64,000 nt of DNA from NCBI GenBank assembly GCA_017163975.1, contig JAFFSR010000239.1, positions 6,510,001 to 6,574,000 on the forward strand, read 5' to 3'. The notes below the pieces were generated by a model that saw only the letters and a list, made by a program, of their open reading frames with translations, was not told where the DNA came from and searched no databases. The stretch comes from Anastatus disparis (Eukaryota; Arthropoda; Insecta; Hymenoptera; Eupelmidae). Made by a program: the position numbers and the translations under genes. Of the stretch, positions 53,382-64,000 are shown piece by piece. How positions within the stretch are numbered: position 1 is the first letter of the stretch; each line of letters begins with the position of its first letter.

Positions 53382-56300
53382 TTATATTTTCATTATCTAA
53401 CTGCACAGTTAATTCTTTAAATTGCTTGAAAATTCAATGTCAAACAAATGTAATATTTTATATATGTAAATTTGCTTATTTCTGAAATTGACTTTTAAAA
53501 GTATACTTGAAGATAATGTTCTATAAAGTTAATTGCACTTTAAAATCTTTTTATTTAATATACTTCTTAGACCGAAACATAAAGGAATGCGTAATTAACA
53601 AAAATTTTAATATTTTTCTTCTTTCAACAATTCAATAAGAACAATCGAAAGCATAACTAAAACAAACGTTTCATTTATTATTGATCTAGAGTAAAAGTGA
53701 ATGGTATTAGAAAGCGAAAATAGCACAAGACATTCTTTGAAGAAAAAAAAAGGAAAGAGACAGAGAGACAGAAGGATAGGAAAAAAAAAATTTGCATCGA
53801 TTCACAAAGAGACATTGGGTATATAACGCGTATTTGACACCCGATTGTGATTTACACCACGGAAGTATATCTTCCAATGGGTTCTCTTAAAAGATCATAA
53901 ACATACAATGATAACTTTTCAAAGACATTTTAAAAGTCGCGCGTGGCTCTCTCGTGGATTAACGGAAAACTTTTTTTTTTAACGTTTACATTAAAGAATC
54001 AGCATTAAATGTGTTTATAAATCAAAAATAGGATTCGTTTGAAAATAAAAAAAGAAAGTTAAATTATGTCTTAATACTGAGAACCAAGCCATGTACAAAC
54101 AATATTTATTAAAATTTCTTCGATTTACATGAAAATGGGTTTTTTGACGCTGTTTCAATATCTCGTAACATTATTAACATTACGAGAGAAAATTCCTGAG
54201 TTTAATTAGTAATTTATATCAAAATTTAATTTTTAATTTCAGGTCTATATTATTAAATTGTAAAAAGGTAATTTACTAACGGTCTTATAAAGTAAGTAAA
54301 TATAAGTGAAGAATAAAATGATATTTTGTGTTTATTATTAGCAAAATAATAATAATAATTTATGGAAGTAAATATATAATTACATATTTACAATAAGCAT
54401 GCATTATTATAATAATTTATGCTTGTGTAAATTATAAAGAAATTATTAAAGAATTTCACCTTGTATTTTTTCGAAAAAAAAATTTTTTTTTTCTTTCAAA
54501 CCGAAGTATAAGTGAATTCACAAAATGTCTGATTTCTTTCAGCCCCTCTTTAAAAGTATAAAATACGATCCTTATGCTGAAAGCTTTGAAGAAAAATATA
54601 ACAGCTGAAAAGCTGAATTTTTTGCCACCTATATGCCTTTCCTTACTTCCCTCGTTACATCGTAAATTTATTAACCAACAAAACGACCTCGAGACTTCTT
54701 TTTTTCTGTTCTTTTTTTTATTTTTTCGTCTAGCGAGTCTTGCAAACTTCAAAGGATATACAGCATAAGTAAAGAAGCAAGTAATATTTGTAAGGAGAGC
54801 AAGAAATGAAAGAAAAAAGACTTAACTTTCTCCAAGGACTATACAGTACCATAATTAACAAAGTATTCAAGATGCCAATTTCAAGGACCTTGGTGTAGAC
54901 CAGGAGTTAAGTAAAAAAGAAGTCTTTTTTTAACGTAAAAAATGCAAAAAAAAGAAAAAAATAGTTTTTTCAAAAGATTTTTGCATTTGAAAAACAGAAA
55001 TTAAAATAAAATATGCATACGTGAGATGAAACGTTTCTTTCTCGAAATTTTTAAATACTAATCTTTAATTTTTTCAACACGCGCGTATGTCACTTTCTTT
55101 TCTTAGCATAAATCTCGACTATTTTTTTTTCTTCTCTCGAACAAATTTCTATATTAATTACCAAACTATGACTTTATGATCCTTATAAATCATTGTTAAA
55201 TATTTGAATTCCCTAATATATTAATTAATTTTTATACGAACATAATAATTATTGGGCGTAGAACAAAAAATGTGCAATAAATAAAATTAGAATTTAGAAA
55301 TTAATGAAGATTTAAATTCCATTAAAGTAAAAATGAAGTGCGCCATGCATGTAAAAATTTTCCAATACGAATTATTAATGTTTCGTAATGTGATGATAAA
55401 TTTTCATTAATGAAATAAATAATAAAAATTTTCTCAAAAAGAATGTAAAAGTTAAACGTTATTTACAAAATAAAATTAAAATAATATATTTAATCAAACG
55501 CGATTTCCCTTTCGATATTAATAATAATTTAGAAAAAAAATTTCATCCTCGTACGTAAGAGCGACACATAAGAAACGATTTATATTTACATTTAGAAAAT
55601 AGAAATCTTAAAATAAATGTCGATAATGCTTTATTTGAAGTAAAACCATTGAAAATGTCAGTTTTATATATACTTTGTATAAAGCAACGTTTAATGACAA
55701 GCAGATATATATACGTTATTGGAAGTTTTCTATATCTTTAATCGCGATCTGTCATCGGCGATATAGTCTAGCGTGTAGCTAAACTGCCTGTGCTGACATT
55801 ATTACGCACTTTTAATATAAGATTTATATAAAAGTATATTTTGGCATGCTAAATGTGGTGAAAAAATTCTTCAACGATTTTTTTTTAAAGAATATTTGAA
55901 ATTTGTAATAAAACTAAAAATATAAATACTAAGAAAAGTAGAAAATAGATACGATCTTTTTTTTTTAATTTTTGTAAAATTTTTAATTTTTTCAACTTTC
56001 TAGGTTGTGATTATATTGTGCAAGACGTTAACTTACATGTATTTTACGCGAAAGCTACTATGATATTTTGTCTTTGAAGAAACTAAATTATTATATTTGC
56101 TGTAAATGTATGTACTTATTTTTTGAAATTCGTATCATACGAAATTGATTTATTAGAATAAGATAATCAACTGATATTAATAAAATCATCTATAAATCCA
56201 GTTTTTGTGAGCACAAAATATACTATTGATAAAATATTTAACGCTATCAATTATTTTAAAAAATCCGTTTAATTTCACGAAAAACTCATTAAAACTATGT

Positions 56301-56637
56301 TATAAAAAAATTGTTGATCCTTTTAATCTAAATGCACTGAAATAAAGCAGTTAGTCCAACAGCTGTTATATACATTTTGCAATTAAGTCCTAACCATCTT
56401 CTCATCATTCTAAGCACCATTAGCGACCCTTCATAAAAATTAACGCGCCATAAAGAGAAAAAAGGAAAAAAAATGCTAAAAAAGGAAAAAATTATAATTG
56501 ACGTATAAAAGGTACTAAGTCAAAGTCAAATATTGCCAAGTCATTGACGCGGCAAATAAGCCATAAAAGAAATCTATATATATTATAAGCACTGCGATAG
56601 CAAAGTCATTAATTACCAATACTTCTTATATATTTAG
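53382..56637. other. Non-coding AT-rich DNA
   Basis: No gene or element recognised before the candidate exon. Purine-rich + strand sequence at 53740-53800 and A/T runs throughout. Confidence 0.6.
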
Positions 56638-56732
56638 CTGGCCGTTTCTGAAACCAAGACCACGCTAATGAAGCACAACGTTCAGCTAAACCACGATATC
56701 TCCTCATGGGTATCGACATCTATACTCCCTGG
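56638..56732 (+). CDS. Candidate coding exon, unknown product
   Basis: Seen: a GC-richer island (about half G+C) in AT-rich DNA. After an acceptor-like TATATATTTAG, one frame is open for 31 codons plus two bases (starting LAVSETKTTLMKHNVQ) and reaches a donor-like GG then GTAAAC. The next in-frame codon would be a stop. The other two + frames have early stops. The start is phase 0, so it could follow the 36.3 kb exon directly. Against it: the pyrimidine tract is weak, GC richness continues about 40 bases past the proposed donor, and one minus-strand frame is also open for about 30 codons here. It could instead be an exon of another gene or a conserved non-coding piece. Confidence 0.3.
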
Positions 56733-57442
56733 GTAAACATCGAATCCCGCGGCCGTAGACGCGATACATCGATTCGTAGGTTAGTGAAAACAAAGAATTC
56801 GTTAGATATGTCAATGCTCATACAAATTCATATAAAATCTTAACTTTACAGAATGTTTTGTTTAAACAAATTTTCAAAGTTAAACGTTAATAAGTAAAAT
56901 AAATAAGTAAATAATGACTTTTTACTTTTTTAATAAAACATATATCTTAATTTAAAAATCATTTTATATTCCTCACGGCCACCAACGCACTTATCTAGTA
57001 TAGTACGAGATTCTGAATTACAGCAGCGTCGTCGACTCACTCTACCAGCGACAACACTTGTCTCGCCTTATTCATCCTCTACTCCCTACGATATATAATA
57101 TATATACGTTTATATACAAAAGTACGTATATGCAGGGCGTATCGGACACCTTAATTGAAAGTGAAGACTTTACGGTTTTTCGACATCGATAGATTATTCA
57201 CAGAGACGCATACGATGTTGTATTATCAATACATTTCAAAAACCTTAATGCGGAATAGGGAAGTTAATGATATAAAATGGTGTGTGCTTAATTATCAAAT
57301 GCTTAAAGTTTCAGGAGCTTAAAAGAATTTTCATGTGATTTTTTTTCAAATATTCTAGCATTTAATTTAAATTAATGTTAAATCCAAAATCGAATTTAAA
57401 AAAAAAGTGAATTTTGTCATTACAAATTTGTATGATTTTTTT

Positions 57443-57640
57443 TATATATAACGTCGCTGTATTTATGTTATCATTACGATGCTATTTAGCGACGGAGTTT
57501 TTCAATGCGTTTGAAAACAAAGCATATATGTATTGTATAAAGTGATGCTTTGTATCAATCGGTCGCCCAGAGCGGGATTCGAACTCGGAACCTTGAGATT
57601 ATGAATCCATCGCTCTATCGACTGAGCCATTGACGATCTC
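57443..57640 (-). mobile_element. tRNA-derived SINE, copy 8
   Basis: Full-length copy with an intact tail hairpin (CGTCGCT and AGCGACG). The anticodon position reads CAT. The 5' end is GAGATCGTCAATGGCTCAG on its own strand. Confidence 0.87.
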
Positions 57641-58563
57641 TTCTGATGATATAAATGTTATATTATACAAATTAAAAAAAACTTAAGTTGCTGTCTAGTT
57701 AAGATTTACATGATAAAGATTATGAATTGCTTTTAACACTTTCTTTCAAAGAAATTTTTTCATTTTTACGAATCCTGTATTACGACATTAATATATTAAC
57801 CTCACACATTTTCTAATTACTTGATTAATGCATTAGACTAGGACGTAACTGTAAATCATACAATCAACGAAAAATCTGCATATATATATTCCTCTTTATA
57901 ATAAAAAAAATATCCACGCATCTATAAATACAAGTATACAATTAAGGAGAAAAGAAAAATTGTACATCAGTTCGCTGTTTAGTCATCAAATCAATATAAC
58001 GCGTTCAATAGGATTACCGTTTAAAGTGCTCTTTAATTTTTTTTTATTATTTAACCACTCATTTTCTCGCGCTCTTGTCGCTCTCTTACACACACACACA
58101 TATATACATACAAACGTGAACATTGCGGAAGCGCAAAGTCGAGCTCTCTTTATAATAAGCACCTGTAAAGAAGTACATAGCTTATATACTTATATATATG
58201 TTTTAGCTTATGGGAAGAGTATTTTCATTATTGCCTATGCTGCTCGTATAGCACCCAAGGTTGCGTTATTTTAATGAGTTTCCTCGCACATATACATACG
58301 CATGCGTGCGCATACGCGCTTTTTTTATATTTTATCTATAACGATACAATAAAGGTGCATCGAATATCTGCGCATCTATGCGAACTATGTATTAACTTTT
58401 AAAAGATCCAAAAGATTTGAATAAGTTAGCTTAATATATGTTAATAATTGATTTTTGTTGTGTGTTCGCTGTAATAAGTTAGGTGCCTTTTTTAGTTTAA
58501 CAAGTAATAATTTAATATAGGAATAATTATTATTTTGAAATCTGATTTTAGTACTGACTATTG

Positions 58564-59003
58564 TTAAGAAGATGTAACTATATAGATGATTCTATCTTAC
58601 CGATTGATATAAGTAATTATGTTAATAATTTCAGTTTAAGCAATAATTTTAAAAAATAAAATACCGTACAAAATTTGTATCATGATCAATAAATATTATA
58701 CAGTTAAATTTTCAAGCGGATTCATTCATTAGTTTCGGAAACTTTTGGGTTTTCATATTTGAATAATAATATTTCGAGGACATTGACTTTATTGGAAATC
58801 GAAAAATTGTATCTTATTCTGTAACCGAAAATTCTCCGAGACTAATGAATGACTTTTCTTGAGAATTTAAATAAAAATATTTATGGATTGTACCACAAGC
58901 TAATGTATTCTGTACTTTAAATTATTGCTTCAATTGTAATTAATTATATAATTAGATATTAGCCCATAAGATATAATCCTTCTATGTAGTTACATCGTCT
59001 TAA
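58564..59003. mobile_element. TTAA-flanked foldback transposon B (non-autonomous)
   Basis: A 432-bp element (58568-58999) with TTAA at each end. Its inverted ends are GAAGATGTAACTATATAGAT and GACGATGTAACTACATAGAA. Inverted similarity runs nearly to the centre, including AAGCAATAATTT at 58638-58649 and its complement at 58919-58930. Internal blocks (CCACAAGCTAATGTATTC, ATTCATTCATTAG) match the element at 31.9 kb, so the two are family members. No coding capacity. Confidence 0.82.
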
Positions 59004-60352
59004 TATGATTTATTAATTTGAATTTTTATTTAATGAAAAATGTATAATTGTAAGCGTAGAATTTGGGAATACAAACTGTACATTTATTGCATTATTTTGC
59101 CATGCATTCATATAAATTTTAAAATATGCAAGGGTAAAATTGTTGCTGAATTATCCGAGATTAAAATGAATCCAATTTGCATGGAACAATACGAGAGCTT
59201 GAATAAAGACAGTTTTGGTATGTTTCGAAATAGCAATTTTATTTTCTTTTTTTTCTTTTTGTGCATAGAAGATATAATTATATAATTAAAGAAGAAGATA
59301 AATCACTATATAAATAAATATTACCAATACAATAAGAGTCACGATTTTAAATATTATTGCGTAAAAACATCCACGTATCTCATTTTACCTATAACTATTT
59401 TGCTGTATAAAAAAGAAATAAGATTTTAATTTTAATAAGCGGTTAAAAAAAAAATTAAACGCAAAATTTATCACCCGATATGAAGTTCCGCGACGAAATG
59501 TCATGAGGTTCGCCATAATGTACGCTTTAATCGCGAAAGTCTATATATATTTAACAATACGTATACACACGTGTGCAAAATTTGAAAATTCGTGAATCAC
59601 GTTTTCTAAATCTCTTATACATATTATTCTGACTTATAAACACAGTAGATCATTTTCTTCTAAAGACGACAAAGAGAATAAAAAGAGAGAAGAGGCAAAG
59701 TTTCGTTTTTCTTAATTGGTGAGGGACATATATATACACGGCGACCTAGTTGCTTATTATATGTTGCTGCTTGTTTTGTATTATATGGGAGAGACAAGGC
59801 AGCTCGTTCAACGACATATATATATATACATAGTTTTTTTTTGTTGTACATTAAAAGCAAGAATTCTCGAATGTACGCGAAGGTCATATTGTCCCACGCT
59901 TATATGCGAAAGTCTTTCTTTTCTATATTACATTGTGTATTATATACGCAAAATATATGTATTGTCTACTTATGGCTCTCTATGGTTTTGTTTCACCCTC
60001 TTTCACTCTCCTTTTAGTTTAAAGTCAGTTATAAAGCCTTGTTTTAGTAGCTCGGTATATTTGTGCATGGAAACTTGTTTCCTTCTTTCTGGATGTATGG
60101 GTGTGGTATAATACCGTTAATCATGTGATATTAGATAGAACTTTTGTTTTTTTTAAATAGAAAAATTTTTAATGTTATTAATTGATTGCTTATTAGCAAT
60201 AGGAAAAAAATTTTATCCACTAAAATTTGGGATTATTAGATAATAATTTACTGAGTTAAAGATTATTGCTGTGTAAAATAAAAATTATTACAAAAATTTA
60301 AATATTAAAATTAGATGATTCGCAATTAAATATATTAGATCTTCTAATTTTG
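59004..60352. other. Mostly non-coding DNA with one weak exon-like patch
   Basis: A frame around 59127-59218 (GKIVAELSEIKMNPICMEQY) looks more protein-like than its surroundings and ends near a possible GTATGT donor, but its acceptor side is poor. The rest is A/T-rich with TA repeats at 59815-59830. Confidence 0.4.
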
Positions 60353-60553
60353 TTTTTATTTTGTTTAACGTCGCTGTATTTCAGCTATCATTGCAATGAT
60401 AATTAGCGACGGAGGTCGTCAATGTGTTTATGAACAAAGCACATGTGTACAACGTACAGTGGTGCCTGTATCAATCGGCTGAAAGCGGGATTCGACCTCG
60501 GGACCTCGAGATTACGAATCCATTGCTCTACCGACTGAGCCATTGACGACCTC
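60353..60553 (-). mobile_element. tRNA-derived SINE, copy 9
   Basis: Full-length copy, among the best preserved. The tail hairpin is perfect (CGTCGCT and AGCGACG). The A box reads TGGCTCAGTCGG. A few bases are missing between head and body (AATCGGCTGAAAGCGG on the + strand). Confidence 0.88.
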
Positions 60554-61897
60554 GAAATATTTAAATGCTGTACATGTCCTTTATCGTTGTGATAGTTATC
60601 GAAATTTTATAGGAAATTTTTCTTATGTGCACTAAAACAAATAATTTGGACGTACTTAGTACACATTTATTAAAATGCTTAAAAGTAAATATTTTTTAAA
60701 ATTAAATAAACGTTAATTAAACTCTATTCAAAATTTTTTTAATTAAGCAATTATACGCTTTTTTAAATAAACACTTCCTTGAGTGAATTAAATCTTTTAC
60801 TGCTGACTATTTTGATAAATATTTATTAAGTACATAAAAATTTTTTTATGTACAAACAGGTTAATTATTATTACGAAAGTTATTATCTTTTTATGATTGA
60901 TAATTATACAAAGTATGATTTTAAAAAATTTGAGTATTTATTGTAGATATTGAAAATATGTTTTATGAACAACTAAAAATTTTCTGTATACAATATATTA
61001 TAAAACATATCTTTATTATTAATTATATTTATTTGAAAATTATTTAGGATCAAATAAACTCCATGCAACTATTAAGTATAAAAAAAATGTTGTAGAATCT
61101 ATTTTTTTCTAAGAGTTATAAATTTTATGAATATCAAATATAAAAAGTGATGTAATTTAATGTATAATTAATAATTTTAAATAAATGGCGCTTGGTTTCT
61201 AATTCAAAACATAATTAAAAATATTTAATAAATCATCTTAGCAACGGTAACTAAATAAACTTTTTCAATAAAAATAAAAATTTGTGATGAAATTTGGTAA
61301 ATACTATTTTATTTAATTTAAAAAAAAATAAAGGTACACCAATAATCCGCAATGGTATGTCGCACTTATTTAGAATAAAACAAATAAAGCAAGACCTTGT
61401 ACCTCACCTTGCCTCGTATATTAAATACTGTTATTTATTTAAGCACATAATACTGTAATAAACAAAGAAAAAAATTAGTAACTAATTAGCATAAACCAGA
61501 AGAACCGCATAGCCAACACAACACACACCGTCATCTTAATTCAATTTAAAACCTGCTTCTTAAATAAGTATTACGTTCATTTCAAACCCACCACCACCTT
61601 CTTCTCCTTTTATAAACAAAACAAGATAAAAAATAAGAAAAAATAAAAGTAAAGCATGATTTTGTATCGAACTGACTTCATCTTAGTGCACTTACTAAGA
61701 GAGGCGTCTCTTGAACATCTCCATTTTTCACAAGACACATATAACGCTTTGCATCCAAGTTAAAAACAAAACATAAAAAAAAATAACGAGAGATACAATC
61801 ATCTTGTTCAAAGTTTTCGCGGCACGTTCGACATCTTCCGGAACATCGTCCTGCATATATAACGAAGCATACATATATACATCCAGTGCTATAAGGG

Positions 61898-61920
61898 AAG
61901 AGAGAGAGAGAGAGAAAGAA
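61898..61920. repeat. GA microsatellite
   Basis: Uninterrupted AG repeat of about nine units, then AAAG. Similar purine tracts occur at 44521-44549 and, on the other strand, at 33448-33464. Confidence 0.85.
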
Positions 61921-62111
61921 AAAAAATAAAACATCAACAGCATCTTCGCAATAAGATTCTCTCAATTTTATCTGACACAAGAGAGTTCATTGGGTGTTTA
62001 TACGTGTTAGTTAAATGCGTTTTATACACTTGGAATATGTAAGTCGAGTTGTTTTAGTTGAATTTAAATAAATTTTCAATTTGATAGATGGAACCTGGAA
62101 ATTAATTACAA

Positions 62112-62316
62112 GAGGTCTCAATGACTCATTCGGTAGAGCAATGAATTCATAATCTCGAGGATCCGAGTTCGAATCCCGCTTCCGTCGGCCGATTGATACA
62201 AGCCCCACTGTACGTTACATGTGCTTTGTTCACAAACACACTGAGAAACCTCCGTCGCTAATTAGCATCATAATGATACCATAAATACAGCGACATTAAA
62301 TAAAATTTAAAAAAAT
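62112..62316 (+). mobile_element. tRNA-derived SINE, copy 10, with target-site duplication
   Basis: Full-length + strand copy. It is flanked by a perfect 12-bp direct repeat, AATTAATTACAA, at 62100-62111 and 62317-62328. This is a clear target-site duplication, fixes both ends of the element, and shows that the copy arrived by target-primed retrotransposition. The tail is ATTAAATAAAATTTAAAAAAAT. The hairpin arms are CGTCGCT and AGCGAC. Confidence 0.92.
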
Positions 62317-63608
62317 AATTAATTACAATTTAATAGCTGTCGTTAGTTTTAAAAAATTAACGGATTCTAATCTTGAAGAAGAAATATTTTTTGAATTTAT
62401 GTTATTAATAAATATATCAAACAAACGTATAATTTAATATTTATTAATTAAAAGTCTTAGATTCATTTGCTATATCCATTAAGAAATAAAACCATAAATT
62501 TAAAAATTAATAGATTTAATTCTTTCTTTTTTTTTCCTCAAATGAAACGCTATTATTAATTGTTATTTATGACTTAATTCTATACTCGCTACGTAATGAT
62601 ATACTCTTAACTAATAAATTTAATAGTAAACCATGAAAATTCATAATGTCCCATTAATTAAATACAACTAAAGGGATTTAAGTAAAATGTCACTGGGCGC
62701 GTATATAAGAAATATTTCATCGGCGTTAAAATGTGAAAATATCTATTAAAACAGCTATTTAAAGTCAAACGATACATTCGAGAAAAAAAAGCTAAGATTT
62801 AACGCACGTGGCTCTCGTACATACGTTATACTATCTCTCAAGACACTAAAACTTTCTTCTTTTCCATACGAAATGCCGACTTTGAATTTATGGCGCTCTA
62901 TGTTTCGACAAGTTAATAACGTGACATTGCTGACTACTTAATTTAAAATTAAAATCTTTTGATTTTAAAATTTATGGGAGAATTTTATTTCAGAGGATAT
63001 GTTTTTCGGGTTATAACTGTGTCGGTTTAGAATCTTATGTTATTATTATCGCAAACAATAATGATTGAATGAAAAATTTTACTTTTTTAAATTAATTTTT
63101 TAATAAAAGTTTATATTTTAAAGTTTTTAGAGGCATTTTAGAATAATTATTCTTTATCGTATCTTTTTTGTAACCATATAACGTATTAAAAATATTTAAT
63201 TTGTTTTGTTTTTTATTTTAATATAAAATATTTATAAACTAACAAGGGTTTATGCAAAACACTTGTAAATGGCTATATTATTTTTTAAATTATGAACAAT
63301 TTTTTATAAATTTTAAGAATTTTTTAAAAATTTTGTATTTAATTATTATTGTAAAATAAATTATTGTATCAAATGAACGTAATTTTATATAAGAAAAAAT
63401 ATCTCAAAGATGCAAGAAAATTCAAGACTGAAAAATAAAATTTCTTATAATTCTAAAAAATCAATAACTCTGATGTATGCCTTACTGCAGTTTGAATTTA
63501 CCGCGCAGAGTATTTCAAATTTCGCGCATCGATTAGTCGAGCTACCCAGACGCAAGATGGCTATACCTGTACTTTGGATGTCCTATAAAAGAAAAACTGA
63601 GTTCAGGA

Positions 63609-63616
63609 TATATAAG
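63609..63616 (+). promoter_or_regulatory. TATA-like box upstream of U4
   Basis: TATATAAG lies at -31 to -24 from the first base of U4. Many insect snRNA genes made by RNA polymerase II rely on a proximal sequence element near -60 to -40 without a TATA box, whereas a TATA box near -25 marks U6-type polymerase III promoters. I could not identify a proximal sequence element with confidence in 63565-63600. TATA-like strings are common in this AT-rich window, so chance is a real alternative. Confidence 0.3.
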
Positions 63617-63639
63617 AAGCATACTGAGCAGGGTAAAGT

Positions 63640-63785
63640 ATCTTTGCGCAGCGGCGATATCGTAACCAATGAGGTTCTACCGAGGTGCGATTATTGCTAG
63701 TTGAAAACTTTTACCAATACCCCGCCTAAGACGATGTGAAAAACCATCGGCTACGGCAATTTTTGAAGGTCCTTACGGGGATCCA
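63640..63785 (+). ncRNA. U4: U4 small nuclear RNA
   Basis: U4 base-pairs with U6 in the U4/U6.U5 tri-snRNP and keeps U6 inactive until spliceosome activation. Seen in order: the 5' end ATCTTTGCGCAGCGGC that pairs with U6 (stem II side); the 5' stem-loop with its kink-turn (AATGA and CGAGGT, 63667-63686), which binds the 15.5K/Snu13 and Prp31 proteins; the very conserved segment from GCTAGTTGAAAAC through CAATACCCCGCC; a central hairpin (CGATG at 63732-63736 pairs with CATCG at 63745-63749); an Sm site AATTTTTGA at 63758-63766; and a 3' hairpin (63768-63773 with 63778-63783). Length is about 146 nt, as expected. No functional element looks damaged, so I read it as a working copy and not a pseudogene. 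The exact 3' end is uncertain by a few bases. It is transcribed on its own and lies in otherwise non-coding DNA. Confidence 0.95.
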
Positions 63786-64000
63786 CAATTTAACTCAAAA
63801 TTAATATACCTCTCTTAATAAACGGTTGAAAACTGTTTTTTTTGATAATAAAATTAAATTTTACGAAGTATCATGTCTTAAAATCAAGTATTTGTAAAAG
63901 TATATTAAAAAAAATTAGTACAAATAAATATTAATATATATTATTTTGATTTTTAAATAAAAAAATATATTATAACAAGCATACACATGGTGAGCATATG

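Larger units (their letters stand above)
60554..63608. other. Non-coding DNA between SINE copy 9 and the U4 gene
   Basis: Apart from SINE copy 10 and the GA repeat, nothing recognised. Moderately GC-rich sequence at 63490-63580 directly upstream of U4 probably includes its promoter, but no consensus element was identified. Confidence 0.55.

Noticed and set aside
63410..63700. 96-codon + strand frame
   Set aside because: Its last 20 codons run into the U4 snRNA gene, and the rest shows no recognisable domain.

Overview
The window is very AT-rich animal DNA (GC by eye below 30% outside short patches), with homopolymer A/T runs, pyrimidine/purine tracts and TA, CA/TG and GA microsatellites throughout. 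There are no operons and no long ORFs. Coding matter is confined to short exon-like islands, and tRNA-derived SINEs and small inverted-repeat DNA transposons are common. An insect is the best fit. The U4 snRNA near the right edge has the form I associate with insect U4, and a BEL/Pao retrotransposon relic is present. The texture suggests Hymenoptera (ant, bee or wasp), but that is a judgement from style and not from a diagnostic gene.

Layout. Positions 1-36,295 look like intronic or intergenic DNA. They hold a textbook-looking zero-length exon (recursive splice point) at 2247/2248, a degenerate 21-bp tandem repeat beside a SINE, three further SINEs, and two inverted-repeat elements at about 32 and 35 kb. 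The one well-supported protein-coding exon is at 36,296-36,493 on the + strand: 66 codons, phase 0 at both ends, good splice sites. I do not recognise the protein. A second, weaker exon candidate in compatible phase lies 20 kb downstream at 56,638-56,732. If both belong to one gene, the window lies mostly in giant introns of that gene, which is where a recursive splice point is expected.

From 36.5 to 63.6 kb the sequence is again non-coding and full of element copies: a diverged 5S rRNA-derived sequence with a small insertion at 39.1 kb, a perfect 32-bp palindrome at 41.9 kb, a 664-bp TA-flanked transposon with about 90-bp terminal repeats at 43.5 kb, a BEL/Pao pol tail at 47.4 kb, and TTAA-flanked foldback elements at 50.3 and 58.6 kb that match the one at 31.9 kb in design. 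Ten copies of one tRNA-derived SINE family run through the window, about one per 6.4 kb. They share a conserved hairpin near the 3' end.

At 63,640-63,785 (+) there is an intact U4 snRNA gene, the most certain functional gene here.

Most short open frames in the window are chance frames over low-complexity DNA and are not annotated.
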